DNA from: Diplolepis rosae
Taxonomy: Eukaryota > Arthropoda > Insecta > Hymenoptera > Diplolepididae
Reading direction: 5' to 3'
DNA length: 64,000 nucleotides
Assembly (NCBI GenBank): GCA_030998225.1
Contig: JAPYXD010000459.1
Coordinates: 3,100,001 to 3,164,000 of the forward strand
Shown: piece by piece, positions 10,861 to 23,194 of the stretch
Layout of the letters: each line of letters starts with the position of its first letter
Numbering within the stretch: position 1 is the first letter of the stretch
Notes under the pieces: generated by a model
Told to the model about the DNA's origin: nothing
The model's input: only the letters and a program-made list of their open reading frames with translations
Database searches by the model: none
Position numbers and translations under genes: made by a program

Positions 10861-10902
10861 ATTCTTCCCATGCATTAAAATGAATTCAGGCCTCATGAAC
10901 AA

Positions 10903-10922
10903 TCAGCGCCCCTAGCGGCCAC
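10903..10922. promoter_or_regulatory. CTCF-like GC-rich box
   Basis: The sequence cagcgcccctagcggccac stands out in AT-rich DNA. Its reverse complement resembles the CTCF core (CCxCxAGGGGGCGCT) but is one G short. It precedes a GC-richer stretch with a possible first exon. This is a motif resemblance only. Confidence 0.25.
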
Positions 10923-11129
10923 GGTCAATTCTTGTGACATTTTCGTTTCGCGGATTACGTGCATTCTGGCTAAGATGCAGGGGGCTGTATGCGACTAAAC
11001 GGACTAAACTGATCGTTCATTCGGTTATATTCGGTTCTGCATTCGGTTGCGGATTGAATTCAAAAAGGAATTTATGACTATCTTGTGGAACTATTGCTGC
11101 TGGCGGTAGCTTGTAAATCAAAAATAATC

Positions 11130-11164
11130 ATGCGCTTAAATCTTGAAGAAGAAAATGAATTTAA
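11130..11164 (+). CDS. Candidate first coding exon with strong splice donor
   Basis: An ATG at 11130 opens a short acidic frame (MRLNLEEENEF) that runs into AA|GTAAGTATAT, a near-perfect splice donor at 11165. Upstream, 10900-11100 is less AT-rich than its surroundings and could be a promoter or 5' UTR. If real, the intron would span the minus-strand retroelements that follow. No later exon was found and the peptide is not recognised, so this may be chance. Confidence 0.2.
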
Positions 11165-11665
11165 GTAAGTATATAGAATAGATATTATTTAATATTTTCA
11201 ACATTTTGGAATATGTAATTACATTTGTGCTTAATTCGGTTTTTATATTTTATCGAAATCGTACTCGATTAATTTTCTAATTCTATTACATTTATCCAAT
11301 TCATAATTTCATGAAATTATTTTTTATTTTAGAATAACAGAAAATCTCTTGTATAAACTTAATCAAAATTCTTAGGCAGTGGCAGAAATTTCAAACTTAA
11401 CTAGTTAATTTGAAATCATCAAGAATATCTGTATTTTATTGTTTACCCTTGAGTCTTTATAATTAATTATCAATCTAAACACTAATCATGTAATTATTTC
11501 TATAATTATATTATTAAATAAGTATTTTATGTAATTATTCATTGAGTTAAATAATGCCTTATGATAATTTATATATATATTGTTTGTTGAATTCATTAAT
11601 TTTTAATTATTCTATTCGTAACATTCACTGTACAAATTTAATTATTACTTTATTTCTTTCTTTTT

Positions 11666-12863
11666 TCAAAATCTCAAAAATGCATGCTTAATTCTATTCA
11701 TATGAACAACCTTTGTTTCCTTTGAATTTATTTTTAATTCAACATTTAAATTATTATCAATTTTTATTATTTGGTAAGGACCTTCATATTGATCGTCTAG
11801 TTTGTTTTCCCTAGGAATTTGTAAGTATACATATTGACCTACTTCAAAATTTTTTTCGTTTAATTTTGCGTCATAATATTTTTTGCACCTTCTTTTTGCA
11901 CCTTCTTTTTGCAGCTTCTAACCTTGTAACAACCAGTGACTCAGTTTCAGTTAATCTATTTAAAATATCATCAACCAATTGGATAAAAGTATTGGGCACC
12001 TTTTCTTCTGCGAATTCTGAGGGTTTTCGCGCATCTCGGCCGAAGACGATTCTATGTGGGGTAAATCCAGTGGATTCGTGAACTGCGGTATTGAACGAGA
12101 ACATAGCATAAGGTAACCACAAATCCCAATTTCCTTTTTCACAATAATGTCTAAGGTACTCCACGAAAGTGTGATGACTGCGTTCTAAAGCACCTAAAGA
12201 TTGAGGGTGATATGCGCTCGATTTATATTTCCGAATTCTAAATATTCGCGCTATATTGTCTATAATCTCATTAATAAAATGACTACCCTGATCTGTCTGG
12301 ATGGACTCTGGACACCAATATAAACAAATTATATGTTCAGCCAATGCTATTGCTACTGACGAGGCATCAGCCTTACGCAAAGGAATCCCGCCCGAATATT
12401 TACTAAGGCAGTCTTGCCAAGTTAAAATGTATACGTTACCAAAATCAGTTTTTGGTAATGGGCCTACAATATCCATTTGAATCTTTTCAAAAACTCGTAC
12501 TGGTGTATCTGTAATTTGCATTGGTTGTTTAGTTTTAATTCGGACTAACTTTTTCTTTCGACAAGATTCGCAAGTTTTTACATATTTCCGAATTTCTTCG
12601 CACATTCCTGGCCAATAAAAGTTTTCACGTACACGTTCATACGTTTTTGTCTCGCCTGAGTGGCCTCCGGTTACCCCATCGTGATTTTCTTCCAAAATTT
12701 TAATTCGATCTTCTTCTGGAGGTATTATTATTTCTCCAATACAAACCGTGATTCGATAATCACCTATTCCAAAGAGGCTTCTTAGAGACTTTTCAATCCA
12801 ATGCCATGGAAACTTATCAAACCCATTTCCCTCGCGTGCAATACTAAAAGTTTGATATTTCAT
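11666..12863 (-). pseudogene. int: Integrase of element II (frameshifted near its C-terminus)
   Basis: The N-terminal zinc module is visible (HDGVTGGH, CESC). The D,D35E core is complete in sequence: QMDIVGP, TDQGSHF and GALERSHH. Unlike element I, the second Asp is retained. The frame breaks at about 11880-11915, where a 15-base unit (ttttgcaccttcttt) is tandemly repeated. The downstream part, with a GPY/F motif (YEGPYQI), continues in another frame to a stop at 11666. The tandem duplication is the likely cause of the break. Confidence 0.85.
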
Positions 12864-12877
12864 TTTCTCTCCTGTTC

Positions 12878-15800
12878 TTAAGATAAATTACGTGGCCTAC
12901 TTCTGGTTTTTTCCGATTTTAAATCTGCTAATTTAATCAATCCCTTACTAAGAAGATCACGATTTATTGGAGTTGTCAGAACGCAATCGCAAGAGGCAAA
13001 ATTTAAAATGTGGTCATCCCGTGTCCATAGTTTATCTTTTTTTGTTTGAATTAAAGTATCAATTATTGTACTACTTCCTGCTTGCATCGGCACTGTTCTT
13101 GCAATCCCTGGTCCTTCTATTACATCAATTCTATTTTTTTCGCTATTTTACAGACTAGCCCTATCATGTCAGATTCTTCCTCTTCACTCACAATGTCACT
13201 ATCATCCTCTTCCATTCTCTGATCACTCAATCGCTCAACCTTTTTATCTAATTCGCGGGCCCGCATTTTTCTTTTCCTTTCCAAAACCATCCGCAAATCC
13301 TCGATTTGCCCTTCCTCGTCGATCATACGCTTTTTAGCATCACGACTACCTTTTCCTTTCTGCTTAGGTGTGCCCACGCATGCATATGGTTTAGAGCGTG
13401 TCCCACCCTCCGCAATAGTCTCAACACGTCGAAACGTCATCGGAATAGTTTGCAAATCGTTCGAGACGCTCAACAATCTGTCAGTCAAGTGTCTAAACCT
13501 GAGACTTTCATGTTGAACTTCGTCCGCAATTCGCTTTTCCCTGACATCACACGTTTCCTCTTTCTCTAATGACTTATTAGATAAACTCTCACATTCAAAA
13601 CAATCAACAGCACTCTTATTTTCACTACTTGTTAACTCTTCTCTGCCACAATTACTAACAAAAACTCTTTCTATAGGATATTCAGAAAAATACTTTCCTG
13701 GGTCAGGCCGAAAATCACAGCTGAATACCCCGGCTGCAGTCTGAGGCATCCCGCTGAGATTCTCCACTTTAGGAAAAGAAACTTTATTTTCATCCTTAGT
13801 TACTGAAGGTACGGGATTGCGAGAAAGTGCATCTGCATTTGCATTAACTCTACCAGGTTTGTAAACAATCTCATGCTCAAACTCTTGCAGTTTAATTTTG
13901 CATCGTGCAAGCCTCGAATTTAAAGTCGGATCTTTTAATTGGTACAGCCACGTTAGAGGACGATGGTCTGTTACCAACCAAAACCTTCTGCCATACAGGT
14001 AAGGCCTAAACATTTTAACTGCAAATACTATAGCTAATAACTCTTTCTCTATTACTGAATACCTTAACTCTGCTCCATTTAGGACTCTAGAAGCATATGC
14101 AATAGGAAGATCGCGACCTACATGACCTTGACTCAACACTGCTCCCAAGGCATAATCAGAAGCGTCAGTCGTCACAATGAAAGGTTCATTGAAATCTGGG
14201 TACTGCAAAAGCGGGCGAGAGCAAAGAATATTTTTCAGTTCATCAAATGCCCGTTGTGCTTCTTCATTCCAAATAAATGTTCTATTTTTCTTAAGCAAAT
14301 CATTAAGTGGTTTACTTATTTGTGCAAAGTGAGCGACAAATCGTCTATAATAGCCGGCAAGCCCCACGAATTGCTTCACATTTTTCCTTGCTTTAGGTTG
14401 AGGGAATTTTCTCACGGCTTCCAATTTATTTGGATCAGGTTTGAGTCCATTTTCTGAGATTACATGACCTAGATAACCGATTTCCCTTTTAAGAAAATGA
14501 CATTTTTCAGGTTGAAGTATTAATCCTGCTGTTTTAAGGCGCCCTAAAAGCTTTTCTAATTTTTCTCGATGTTCCTTCAAAGATCGTGCATAGATAACGA
14601 TATCATCCATGTACACAAAGAGTTCAATGCCCTGCAATCCTGTCAGGACTCTATCCATGAGTCGCTGAAAGGTTGCAGGCGCATTCTTTAAACCAAAGAG
14701 CATTCTTTTAAATTCATAGTGCCCAAAGGGTGTCGAAAATGCGGTCTTGTGTCTATCATCAGGATGTACTTGAATCTGATGGAATCCTGACGCTAAATCT
14801 AAAACACTAAAATATTTTGCTCCACCCAATTGATCTAGAATGGCAGTTATATTAGGCAAGGAATAGGCGTCCCCTATAGTTTTTTCATTAAGCTTCCTGT
14901 AATCGATGACCATTCGCCAACGTTTTTTACCTTCCGAATCTGTTATTTTTTGGAACAACCCACACCGGAGAATTATAAGGTGAAACAGACGCCTTGATTC
15001 CATCATTATCAAGTAACTCCTTTACTTGTTTTTGTATTTCATCTTTATGAACTTGAGGAGGTCTGTACATTTTTTTATTTATTGGTTGCTCATCAGTTGT
15101 TATTATTCTATGTTGAACTAAATCAGTGCCACCCAATTTATCATTTTTTAATTTAAATTGAAAGGAATATTTTTTTATTGACGTTAACAAAGAGTCTCTT
15201 TCTTCTTCATTTAATTTTGCCAATTTCAAACAAGATTCTAATTCTTTTACTCTGGAGTCTATAATGGATGAAGTGCTACCTTTGCAATGTACCTTTTCTT
15301 TATGAATTGCAGTATTAATAACATCAAATTCTTCAAGCTTAACTGCTGGGATTGTATGTTCTATATCTCGAGAATTAACATTTATTGCAAATATTTTTAT
15401 TCGGCCATTTTTTGGCAAAACTAACACTTCTCCCATATAAACTCCAGGACCTGCATCAATTTTTGGTAGATAACCCTCTTTAATATCGGGATCTATGACA
15501 GGAAGTGTTACAAGCTGTTTTGTTCGTGCTTTTATTTTTAAAATGACACCGTTTGGTATCGGTGTAAATGGATACTCACCAATGTCATGAATTAATAATC
15601 CTCTTCTCAAATCTATTATTGAATCTTTCAAAAAAGGCATTCCTAGCATGCCGTCATGTTGAATAGCAAAATAATTTGGAACTACTTGAAATGAATATTT
15701 TACATTATTAACTTCCACTTTTACTTCACCTGAACTTTTAATTCCTTGATTATTAATGCCAAAAATTTCGTATCTAGAATTAAAATCAATATGTATATTG

Positions 15801-15973
15801 TGTTTTAATTTTGCATATTTAATAATGTTAAATTCAGCCCCAGTATCTACCATGAAGTTACCTCTTTCATTTCTAAAATCTTTACTTTGTAAGTTAATAA
15901 TAGGAGAATTTTGTTTTTGTTCAGTTTTAAAAGTCAAAATTGCTCTACGTAATGGCACATAATTATTTTCCAA
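12878..15973 (-). pseudogene. pol: Pol (protease, RT, RNase H, linker) of element II, broken into three frames
   Basis: The protease (VDTGAEFNIIKY) and the start of RT lie in 14927-15973. A frame change occurs at an A-run near 14945, just after the PVWVVPK segment. RT continues in 13120-15012 with the YMDDIVIYA catalytic box, RNase H (TTDASDYALGAVL, TDHRPLTWL, NADALSRNP) and an acidic linker. A last segment at 12878-13093 is the spacer leading to integrase. The catalytic motifs are preserved, so decay is mostly by small indels. Confidence 0.85.
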
Positions 15974-15999
15974 CCCATCGCTGCACCAACTCGATGAAT

Positions 16000-17426
16000 C
16001 TATTTCTCGTTTAAATCATTTTGTTTTTCAATTTGAGCATATGTTATATCTCTTCCCCTCTTTTGACACTCTTCGTACACATGTCCTAACTTTTTACAAT
16101 ATGTACAGGATTTTTTATTTTCAGTTTTAGGCTTAGGCAATTCCTTTGTACAATTTTTTGCAATGTGCCCGGCATCACCGCATCGATAGCAAATAAGTTT
16201 ATTTTTATTTGAATTTGGACACTCTCGAGCATAATGGCCTGTTCGACCACAAATAAAACAATTATTTCCCTCAACCTTAGCAGGTCTCACACATCCCTTT
16301 TTTATATGACCTGCTTTACCACAGTTGTGGCAACGCGTTTCTTGCCAGGTAGAACTCGACGCTCTACCGCGCATGTCGTCCTCGTTAAAAATACTTGACG
16401 TTCCTAATTTTCCCTTCCTACTATCTAAAAACTGTCCTGCTCTTTTTGCTATATATGTTCGACCATTTCCATGATATGGAGTAAATCTATGAGGCGCATG
16501 TTCATGATTAGTTTTTACATCCCTGAAACCACCCTTAATTTTAGAAACTTCCTTTTCCCCGATAGTACGATTAAGATTTTTCATGTGAATTTCCTCCCAT
16601 TCAGCTGTCCTAGCTACATTCATAGCATCTTGCAAAGTTTTCGGATTTTCTAATCTAACGCGCAAACAAGTTCTTTTCTAAGACCCATAATAAAATTTCC
16701 CTTCGCCGTATTACGTATTGAAATTATCATGCTCTTTGAAATTTCAAACGTGTTTGTGTCTTCAATAAATTCAGTAATTTTTTTAAGAATTTCAACTACC
16801 CTTAAACCGTAATCGTTGACCGACTTTAAAATTCCCTGAGCAACCGTAGCTAACATTGTATTCAGCTGTCCTAAGTCTCGATGCTCAGTACATATTGGTT
16901 TTATTTGATCAATGAGTTCCTGCAATGTTTTAAAATTATCATCCTGAATTGCTATTTCAGCTGCACCAGTTATTCTGGAACGAATTACCCATAGCGAATG
17001 GGATTTTTCCTTTGGATTGATTGAATTATAGGCAAAATTACAATCACGAATGAATTTAGACAAGGGTACGTTTCAACCATCAAAACTTTTAGGTAAAACA
17101 TCTAAAGCAGCTTTCAGGGGCAGGAAACTGACTGATTCATTTCGCGGTGCGAGTTCGTGAGACAATTCTGGGTTGCCGCGCTCGGAATCTGAAAATCGAA
17201 TATCGCTAAAACGTACAGAAGATGAATCTACATTTTGAGTTGCACCTGAATGTTGCGCGCGAACAATCAAAAGATCATTATCAGCGCTCAAGTCAAGTGG
17301 AACCTCTAAAACACCCACAGCACCTCCACTATTTGCAGCACCCACACTTTCGCCACTAAAATTTTCCTCATTAATATTCCTCCTATGTAGCTCGTCTGAT
17401 TCATTCCTCAAATTTTCGCCTTCCAT
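16000..17426 (-). pseudogene. gag: Gag of element II with four zinc knuckles, frameshifted
   Basis: Three segments in different frames (17073-17426, 16650-17063, 16000-16665) together give a Gag-like protein: acidic N-terminus, capsid-like middle, basic region and nucleocapsid. The nucleocapsid holds four consecutive CX2CX4HX4C knuckles: [42 protein letters not shown] and [14 protein letters not shown]. Element I has two. The ATG at 17424-17426 follows an AT-rich leader. Confidence 0.8.
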
Positions 17427-19026
17427 TATAGTGAACTAAGTATCTGAACTAAATTTTATATTGAATCAATTTCGAGAGAGAGAGAGAGATCACTTACAAA
17501 ATTAATTTAAATGGTGAACTGACTTACCAATAGAAGTTCTTGAAGATTAGGGTCAGAATTCGAATAAAATAATAAATTTTCACACACAGTTTTTTCAAGT
17601 TGTAAAATCACTAGGCACTATTGTCACTTTCACTCCGAGACCCTTCTTCGGTTCTTCTTTTAATCCTATCTTCTTTCTTTAAGTCTTGTCTTTTGCCCTG
17701 GCAACCTGCCGACGGTTACGAAGAACACCCCTGGCCCTTGAGAGTGCATGGGCCCCGTACCGCTTTACAGCCCTGGCTTATGCCACAAAGGTCGTCAAGG
17801 AAACCCATGAAAAACCTTGCGACGAGCTGCGGCTTATTCTTGGCTTGATTCCAGCTTCTTCATGAAAAATTCTTATTTCTTGAATTCCAAAATCTCGTCC
17901 GTTGGTCCCACGTTGTGTTTCCTCTCTCTCTTCCTGATTCTTCACGTCAAGCTGGTCAATTCACCCGACGACAAGAAGGAGATTATGAGAAAACATCTGC
18001 TTCTGATGCTGCTTGTCCACTTCCGATGTTGCTTTGATTCAAATGTAATAATCCAAAAAAAAATTTAAATTCTGATATTAATTTCCATCAAGAACTCGCA
18101 ATAAAAATTACATTGAGCATAGAATTCTCGATCAAACTTCACTTAAAATGTAACTTTTAATTTAAACTTCACTTCCTTCGAATAACTTTAGTCACTTGTA
18201 ACAAATCCTCTTTTTGAAAGTTCACTATAGTTAATTATAGAAAATTTAATTTCTTTAGTTTATAAAAATGTCACAATTTCTGTTTAAATAATTTTCATTT
18301 CGATAGAAGGAAAATAATTATAAATTTCGGTCACTTCCAATTAAAATTCACGAAAATGTTCCTGATAACTTTCAATTGTTCAATAGTTTAAAATATTTAT
18401 TGTCCATAAAAAAATATTTATTAAACACCTCATTCGTTCAACACTATTAATTTGATAACGTCTGAAAATTAAAAGATTAAAGTTTTTTGAAATTAACATT
18501 TACTTCAATTAAACAAATTAATGACGATCAATTGATATTTCTAACACAATTTTAAAACAGTCAAGACTAACGTTCACTTCAATCACTCGTTTTAATCCAA
18601 TTTGATTCGGAATCTTTCTCAGAATCACAGTGTTTTAATAATTATAAAAAACCATAATCTGTAGATGTTAAAAAAAAGATAGTATCGGATAATATCTTGG
18701 ATTATAAACTGAAACATACCGGATTTAAGGCGTGCAAAACAAAAGAAAGATAAAGGGGAGAGCTTTGGCACTCAGAAGAGGGGAGGTTTCAGTGGCAACA
18801 CATACACAAATATTATTATCATACCTCATTTATGTTCACATATTTAAGTACACAATGCTACATTATTTATAATCGCATACGCTTGAAATTAAATTTCAGA
18901 ATCGCTTTTGGGTTCGAACCCTCTAACTCTACCTATATCTACATTAACTAAACGCTTTCATAACGCCTAGTCTCTCGGCTATTCTCGCTTGCCATATTCC
19001 GAAATAAATGTCGCTTATAAGCCACT
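17427..19026. other. Non-coding stretch, probable leader or remains of element II 5' end
   Basis: No gene is recognised. A short (GA)n tract lies at about 17472-17488 and a GC-richer block at 17620-17860. The rest is AT-rich. I looked for a copy of any part of it left of 11666, as expected of an LTR pair, and saw none. A short palindrome, gggttcgaaccc, lies at about 18910. Confidence 0.4.
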
Positions 19027-20047
19027 ACCCGTTGAGTACGGATCACGAGTTCGACCGAATTACGCACTGCACTACGCGACGCGACACGACACACCACTAG
19101 TCGGAAGCAGTACAATCCTGGAGGCGACAACTGGATCAGGCTCAGGAGTCGGGAAGGATCTTGATGAGAGGCTGGAGATGTCCGGGATCCGCAGGAACGC
19201 TGGTCTCGTCGCTCGTGCTTGTAGGAGGAAGTAACTCAAAAGAAAACCACTGGGTTTAAAAGAACTCAACTTTAATTATTAGCACATGTAAAATCAATTT
19301 TGCTGTACTAGGTCTCGATCGAGGATCGACTGACTCTCTCTTGACGATTTCCTATATCGGCTCGATTTCCTCCTCCTCGAGTTTCGAGTTGAGGCATCCG
19401 ATTGGTCGGACGTGTCAACGTCGTCATAGCAACGACCAATGCTCGTTGCTCGAAACCCGAGGCGGGGAGTCTTTACTGGTTAAATCCAGCTCAAGGAAAT
19501 TCTCCGAATTCCATTTAAAATATTTATCTTCAAATAAAATCAATAAAGTACAATATAACTGTTAAATTAATTAAGTAAAATATATGAATAAAAGTAAAAT
19601 ATGATAATAATAATGCATTTTTCAAAGGAATCCCCAAGCTAAAGCAGTTTTTTATTTTAGTTTCAAAATAAAAATATTAAATTTTAATTTTGTAAAATTA
19701 ATTAAGCTTAAATTAAAAATCCAAACCTAAGTATTGTTGGATATCAATCTTTAATTTCCACGCTTTAAATAATTTGCAACTTAATTAAAAACGAAGGAAT
19801 TTAAAGAATGACTGTTTTGAAGCGCTTTCAATCAAAAGAAAAGGGGAAAAACGAAAGGAGGAGATAAGTAAAGAAGGAGAGTGCGCTCGAGCGAACGAAG
19901 GATACAAGGAGAAGGAAGAAGGCGCGCAAGGAGAAAGCGCTAGCTGGCTACCAACAATACCGTCTGGCTATGTTAGCCGTCGACGGAGTTCCTAGAATTA
20001 AAAGGAGCAAGCGACGGTCGTAGTAAATGCCAAAATGTTTTATATCA
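19027..20047 (-). repeat. 3' LTR of element III
   Basis: Read on the minus strand it begins TGATATAAAAC directly after a polypurine tract. The shared sequence ends at 19027 without a convincing CA end (the nearest is at GTACTCA, 19032), so the distal end may be truncated. Beyond 19027 it does not match the sequence next to the other copy. Confidence 0.8.
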
Positions 20048-20050
20048 ATT

Positions 20051-20063
20051 TCACCCCCCTCCG
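20051..20063 (-). promoter_or_regulatory. Polypurine tract of element III
   Basis: The minus-strand sequence cggaggggggtga lies three bases from the start of the 3' LTR, the position of the plus-strand primer. Confidence 0.75.
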
Positions 20064-20162
20064 AATAGACCGTTGCTTACTCGTTACTTTGCTTCGCCAG
20101 GGAGTCCCTCTACAAAAGCTAATAGAGAAATGATGTAACAATTTGGTTAAAAATAAATACAG

Positions 20163-21491
20163 CTACTTCCGCCTCTTCCGGGGCGTGTAATTTCGAGTGT
20201 CCCGGTAATCCACCGGGGGTTGTGCTCGCAAGCCGTAACGCCTCCTGGCATTACGGGTATAGTATTCTTCTACCAGCTTCTCCTGGTCAGGATCAACAGC
20301 AGTCTGAGTGATGTCGGAATCCACTGTATGCATTGGTGCTCGGCCGCTGGTGCCTGCTTGGTCCAACTTGAATGTGGCCAGTGCCTGGTGACGCGCTTGT
20401 TCAGCGGCGTCTGCAGGTGGGCGAGGTTCATTATTCTTGTTGAAGACCTCTTCAGGGTGATGTGACTGCTCGTCAGCATCGTGCTCTGGTGGGCTGATGG
20501 TTTGATCGGCCTGGTGGTGCCGATCACGTACTTGCCGTGCTCGCGATTTTTCACCGGCGAGCTCTGCTGGAATCGTGCGTGGTGGAGCAAGGATCATCCC
20601 CGAACCATGGATTTTCTGACGCCCCCCATCCTTGAGGACCCAGTATACATCTCCAGAGATGTTCTCCAAAATTTGGTAGGGTCCAACCTTTGATTCAGCC
20701 AACTTTGCGTTGAAACCCTGGGATTTGTTAGACAGTCGATGACTATCGGTATAAATCCAATCACCTACGTTGAATCGTGGCTTTGAAGGGGTGGTCCCAT
20801 AGCGAGCTTGGTACGTTGCCTGATGCTGTCGGGCTTCCTCCTCTCGTTGACTGTGTTCCTCCGATTCTTCAGGTGGAAACAGGTGTGTGAAGCGCCATTC
20901 CCCTGGTCGAGCGATAGTTTTTCCAAAGAGAAGATGACTCGGGGTGACGTTGGTTGCAACATTTCGTCTTCTTCGTAGACCGAATAGGAGCTCGGGAAGG
21001 AATCTATCCCATGTCCGTTGGTTCCCTTGGTGCAAACGGAGTCTAAGGCCCTTCTTGACCTCCTGGTTTCGGCGTTCTGTCGGGTTTGCTCGTGGGTGGT
21101 ACACTGACGTTGTCCACAACTCACAATCCCATCGCCGGCTTGCCTCAGCCCAAATACGGCCGGTAAACTGGGGCCCGTTGTCACTCAGTATCCGTCTAGG
21201 GTATCCATATCGGGAGAAGACCTGTTCCTCGAGGAGTCTCGTGGCTCGTGATGCATCATAGACCCGAAGGGGGAAAGCTTCCACCCAGCGGGTAAACAAA
21301 TCGGTGACCACCATGATATGGGTGTTACCTTGGCTCGTTCGGGGATAAGGTCCCATAAAATCCACCGCGACCGTTTCCCATGCAGTCCGGGAAGGTCTCG
21401 GTCGCTGTCCAGGTGGCCGTTGGCCGTGCACCGGCTTGCAGCAAATACACAGATGGCAGCCAGTCACGTTACGGCGAATCTCACGGGCCAT
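20163..21491 (-). pseudogene. int: Integrase of element III (N-terminally interrupted)
   Basis: The frame begins inside the zinc module (GCHLCICCKP). The catalytic core reads VDFMGPYP, SDNGPQFTG and PTERRNQEVK, so all three acidic residues are present. A GPY-like segment (KVGPYQILEN) and a long Pro/His/Gln-rich tail follow. The tail ends in a basic stretch at the stop near 20163. The upstream half of the zinc module lies in another frame across a break at about 21491-21511. This integrase belongs to a different gypsy lineage from elements I and II. Confidence 0.85.
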
Positions 21492-21510
21492 TCCAGGCCA
21501 GAAGAAAATT

Positions 21511-22074
21511 TCACGGATGGAACGAATAGTCTCGTCCGTTGTCGTGATATTCCCTAATCACGCGCTCGAGGAGGGTTGCCGGTACCTGGATCCGCCAGTT
21601 GTTATCGGTTGAGTCACGTCGCCAGAAACCGCGTCCGTCGATTCGGTGATTTTGAAGGAATGTTTCCTCCTCGCGGGTTGCTGGGCCGCGTTTGTGCAGC
21701 TCACGTAGGCGAATTGCGTCACGAGAAATCAACGGATCCTCTTGTTGGGTGAAAACGATCTCCTCGAACAAACGCGGAGCGTAAATGGCGGTGAGCGTTG
21801 GGACCGATGTCTTCACGTTCTCGGTGATTAGGGAAAGGTTAGGTGGGATCATTCGTTCTATAGAAGGTTCCCCCGGGGATGGTTCGTTAGGGTCAGGAAA
21901 TCGGGATAAGGCATCCGGCAGTTCATTTTCCTTTCTCTCGACGTGCTCGATTGTAAAGGAGAATTCGCTCAGGAGGAGATGCCACCGCGTTAGTTTCGCG
22001 CGTGTGTCTCGCTGGGACTTAAGCCACGTTAGAGTTTTACTATCCGTTTTTAGGATGAAGGGTCCATCATCCAA
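21511..22074 (-). pseudogene. pol: RNase H C-terminal part and connecting region of element III
   Basis: The protein shows the RNase H tail (TDSKTLTWLKSQ, then ENELPDALSRFPDP), followed by the spacer that leads into the integrase zinc finger. The preceding part of RNase H is in another frame near 22080-22250. The breaks imply a non-functional polyprotein. Confidence 0.8.
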
Positions 22075-22251
22075 GAATGGGCGGTAGCGCTTGATAGCCC
22101 AAACAATCGCAAGGCACTCCTGTTAATTACAATGGTATCTAGATTCTGTTGGAGAAAATTTGGCGCTGGCAAAAGACACGATCCTTCGACGACCGTTGGG
22201 CTCTTGTTGCATCAGGACCCCACCCATTCCCCTCGCGCTGGCATCCGTTTG

Positions 22252-23194
22252 TCATACGAAGGGCAAGGAGGGATCCGGACGACTCAAAGACACGGGATCG
22301 GAGAACGCTTGCTTGACACGATCAAATTGTTTCTCTCTCTCGGGAGACATCTTGTAAGGGCGTTTTGGCGCGAGCAGATCCGTCAACGGGGCTAAGACTT
22401 CGGAAGAATTTAGGATGTATTCTTTGACCCAATTGCATATTCCGATAAAGGACTGTAGTTCGTTCCGAGTCCGAGGAGGTTTGGCGCTTTTGATAGCCTC
22501 GATGTGTCTAGGCTGAGCCGAGTTTCCATCGGCGCTGACGACGTGGCCGAGGTAGGGAAGGGTGGTCCGTCCGAAGCTACATTTTTGGGGCGAAACCGTA
22601 AGACCATAAATGGCTAATCGCTCGAAAAAATCGCTCGAAAAATATGCCGAAGGTGATCCCGTCAATCATTCGAAAAAATGATTATATCATCTAAGTAAGC
22701 GATTGCAAAGGTGCCCCATTGTTCAGCCAAAACGTGCCGCATTAAGTTTTGGAATGTAGATGGCACGTTTTTAAGGCCGAAAGCCATGACACGGAACTGG
22801 TAGTTACCACCCGAGGGAGTGGAAAAGGCCGATAGCGGGCGTGATTTCGTCGCCAACGGTATTTGCCAATACTCGGTTTTTTGATCAAGGCAGGAGAAAA
22901 GCTTTGCGCGTCCAAGATCTTTAAGGATTTCATGGATCCGGGGAAGGGTTTGAACGGTGTCGACGGTTTGACGATGGCGGAACTGAAGGGTGAAGTAGTA
23001 GGTTCAATAATGCCATCTCGAAGCATCTCACGAATTTGCGTGTCGATGAACAGTCTCTTTTCGTCCGAGTAACGGCAAGGAGCCTCGCGGAACGGGCGCG
23101 GGTCTGAAAGCTCGATTTCATGCTCGACGGTGATGGTTTGCTTCAAAGCGATTTCCGTTATAGAAGATGGGAGCGTGTGTGCGTATGATGTCAA
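22252..23194 (-). pseudogene. pol: Reverse transcriptase of element III in three frames
   Basis: RT motifs are spread over three overlapping short frames. 22742-23194 gives the N-terminal fingers region (SDPRPFREAPCRYS, IREMLRDGIIEPTTSPF). 22662-22856 gives FSTPSGGNYQFRVMAFGLKN and the catalytic YLDDIIIF box. 22252-22665 gives the thumb region (GLTVSPQKCSFG, YLGHVVSADG). At least two frameshifts separate them. Confidence 0.85.

Larger units (their letters stand above)
11666..17426 (-). mobile_element. Degenerate Ty3/gypsy element II
   Basis: Gag, protease, RT, RNase H and integrase occur in the correct order on the minus strand, interrupted by several frameshifts. Protein resemblance to element I is clear (for example VDTGAEFN versus VDTGSQLN, and the shared HPQSLGALERSHH in integrase), so the two are related families. 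No LTR pair was found by eye on either side; the A/G-rich run at 11645-11665 is the only polypurine-tract candidate. Confidence 0.85.

Noticed and set aside
18905..18930. tRNA T-arm (gggttcgaaccc)
   Set aside because: A bare palindrome without the rest of a tRNA.
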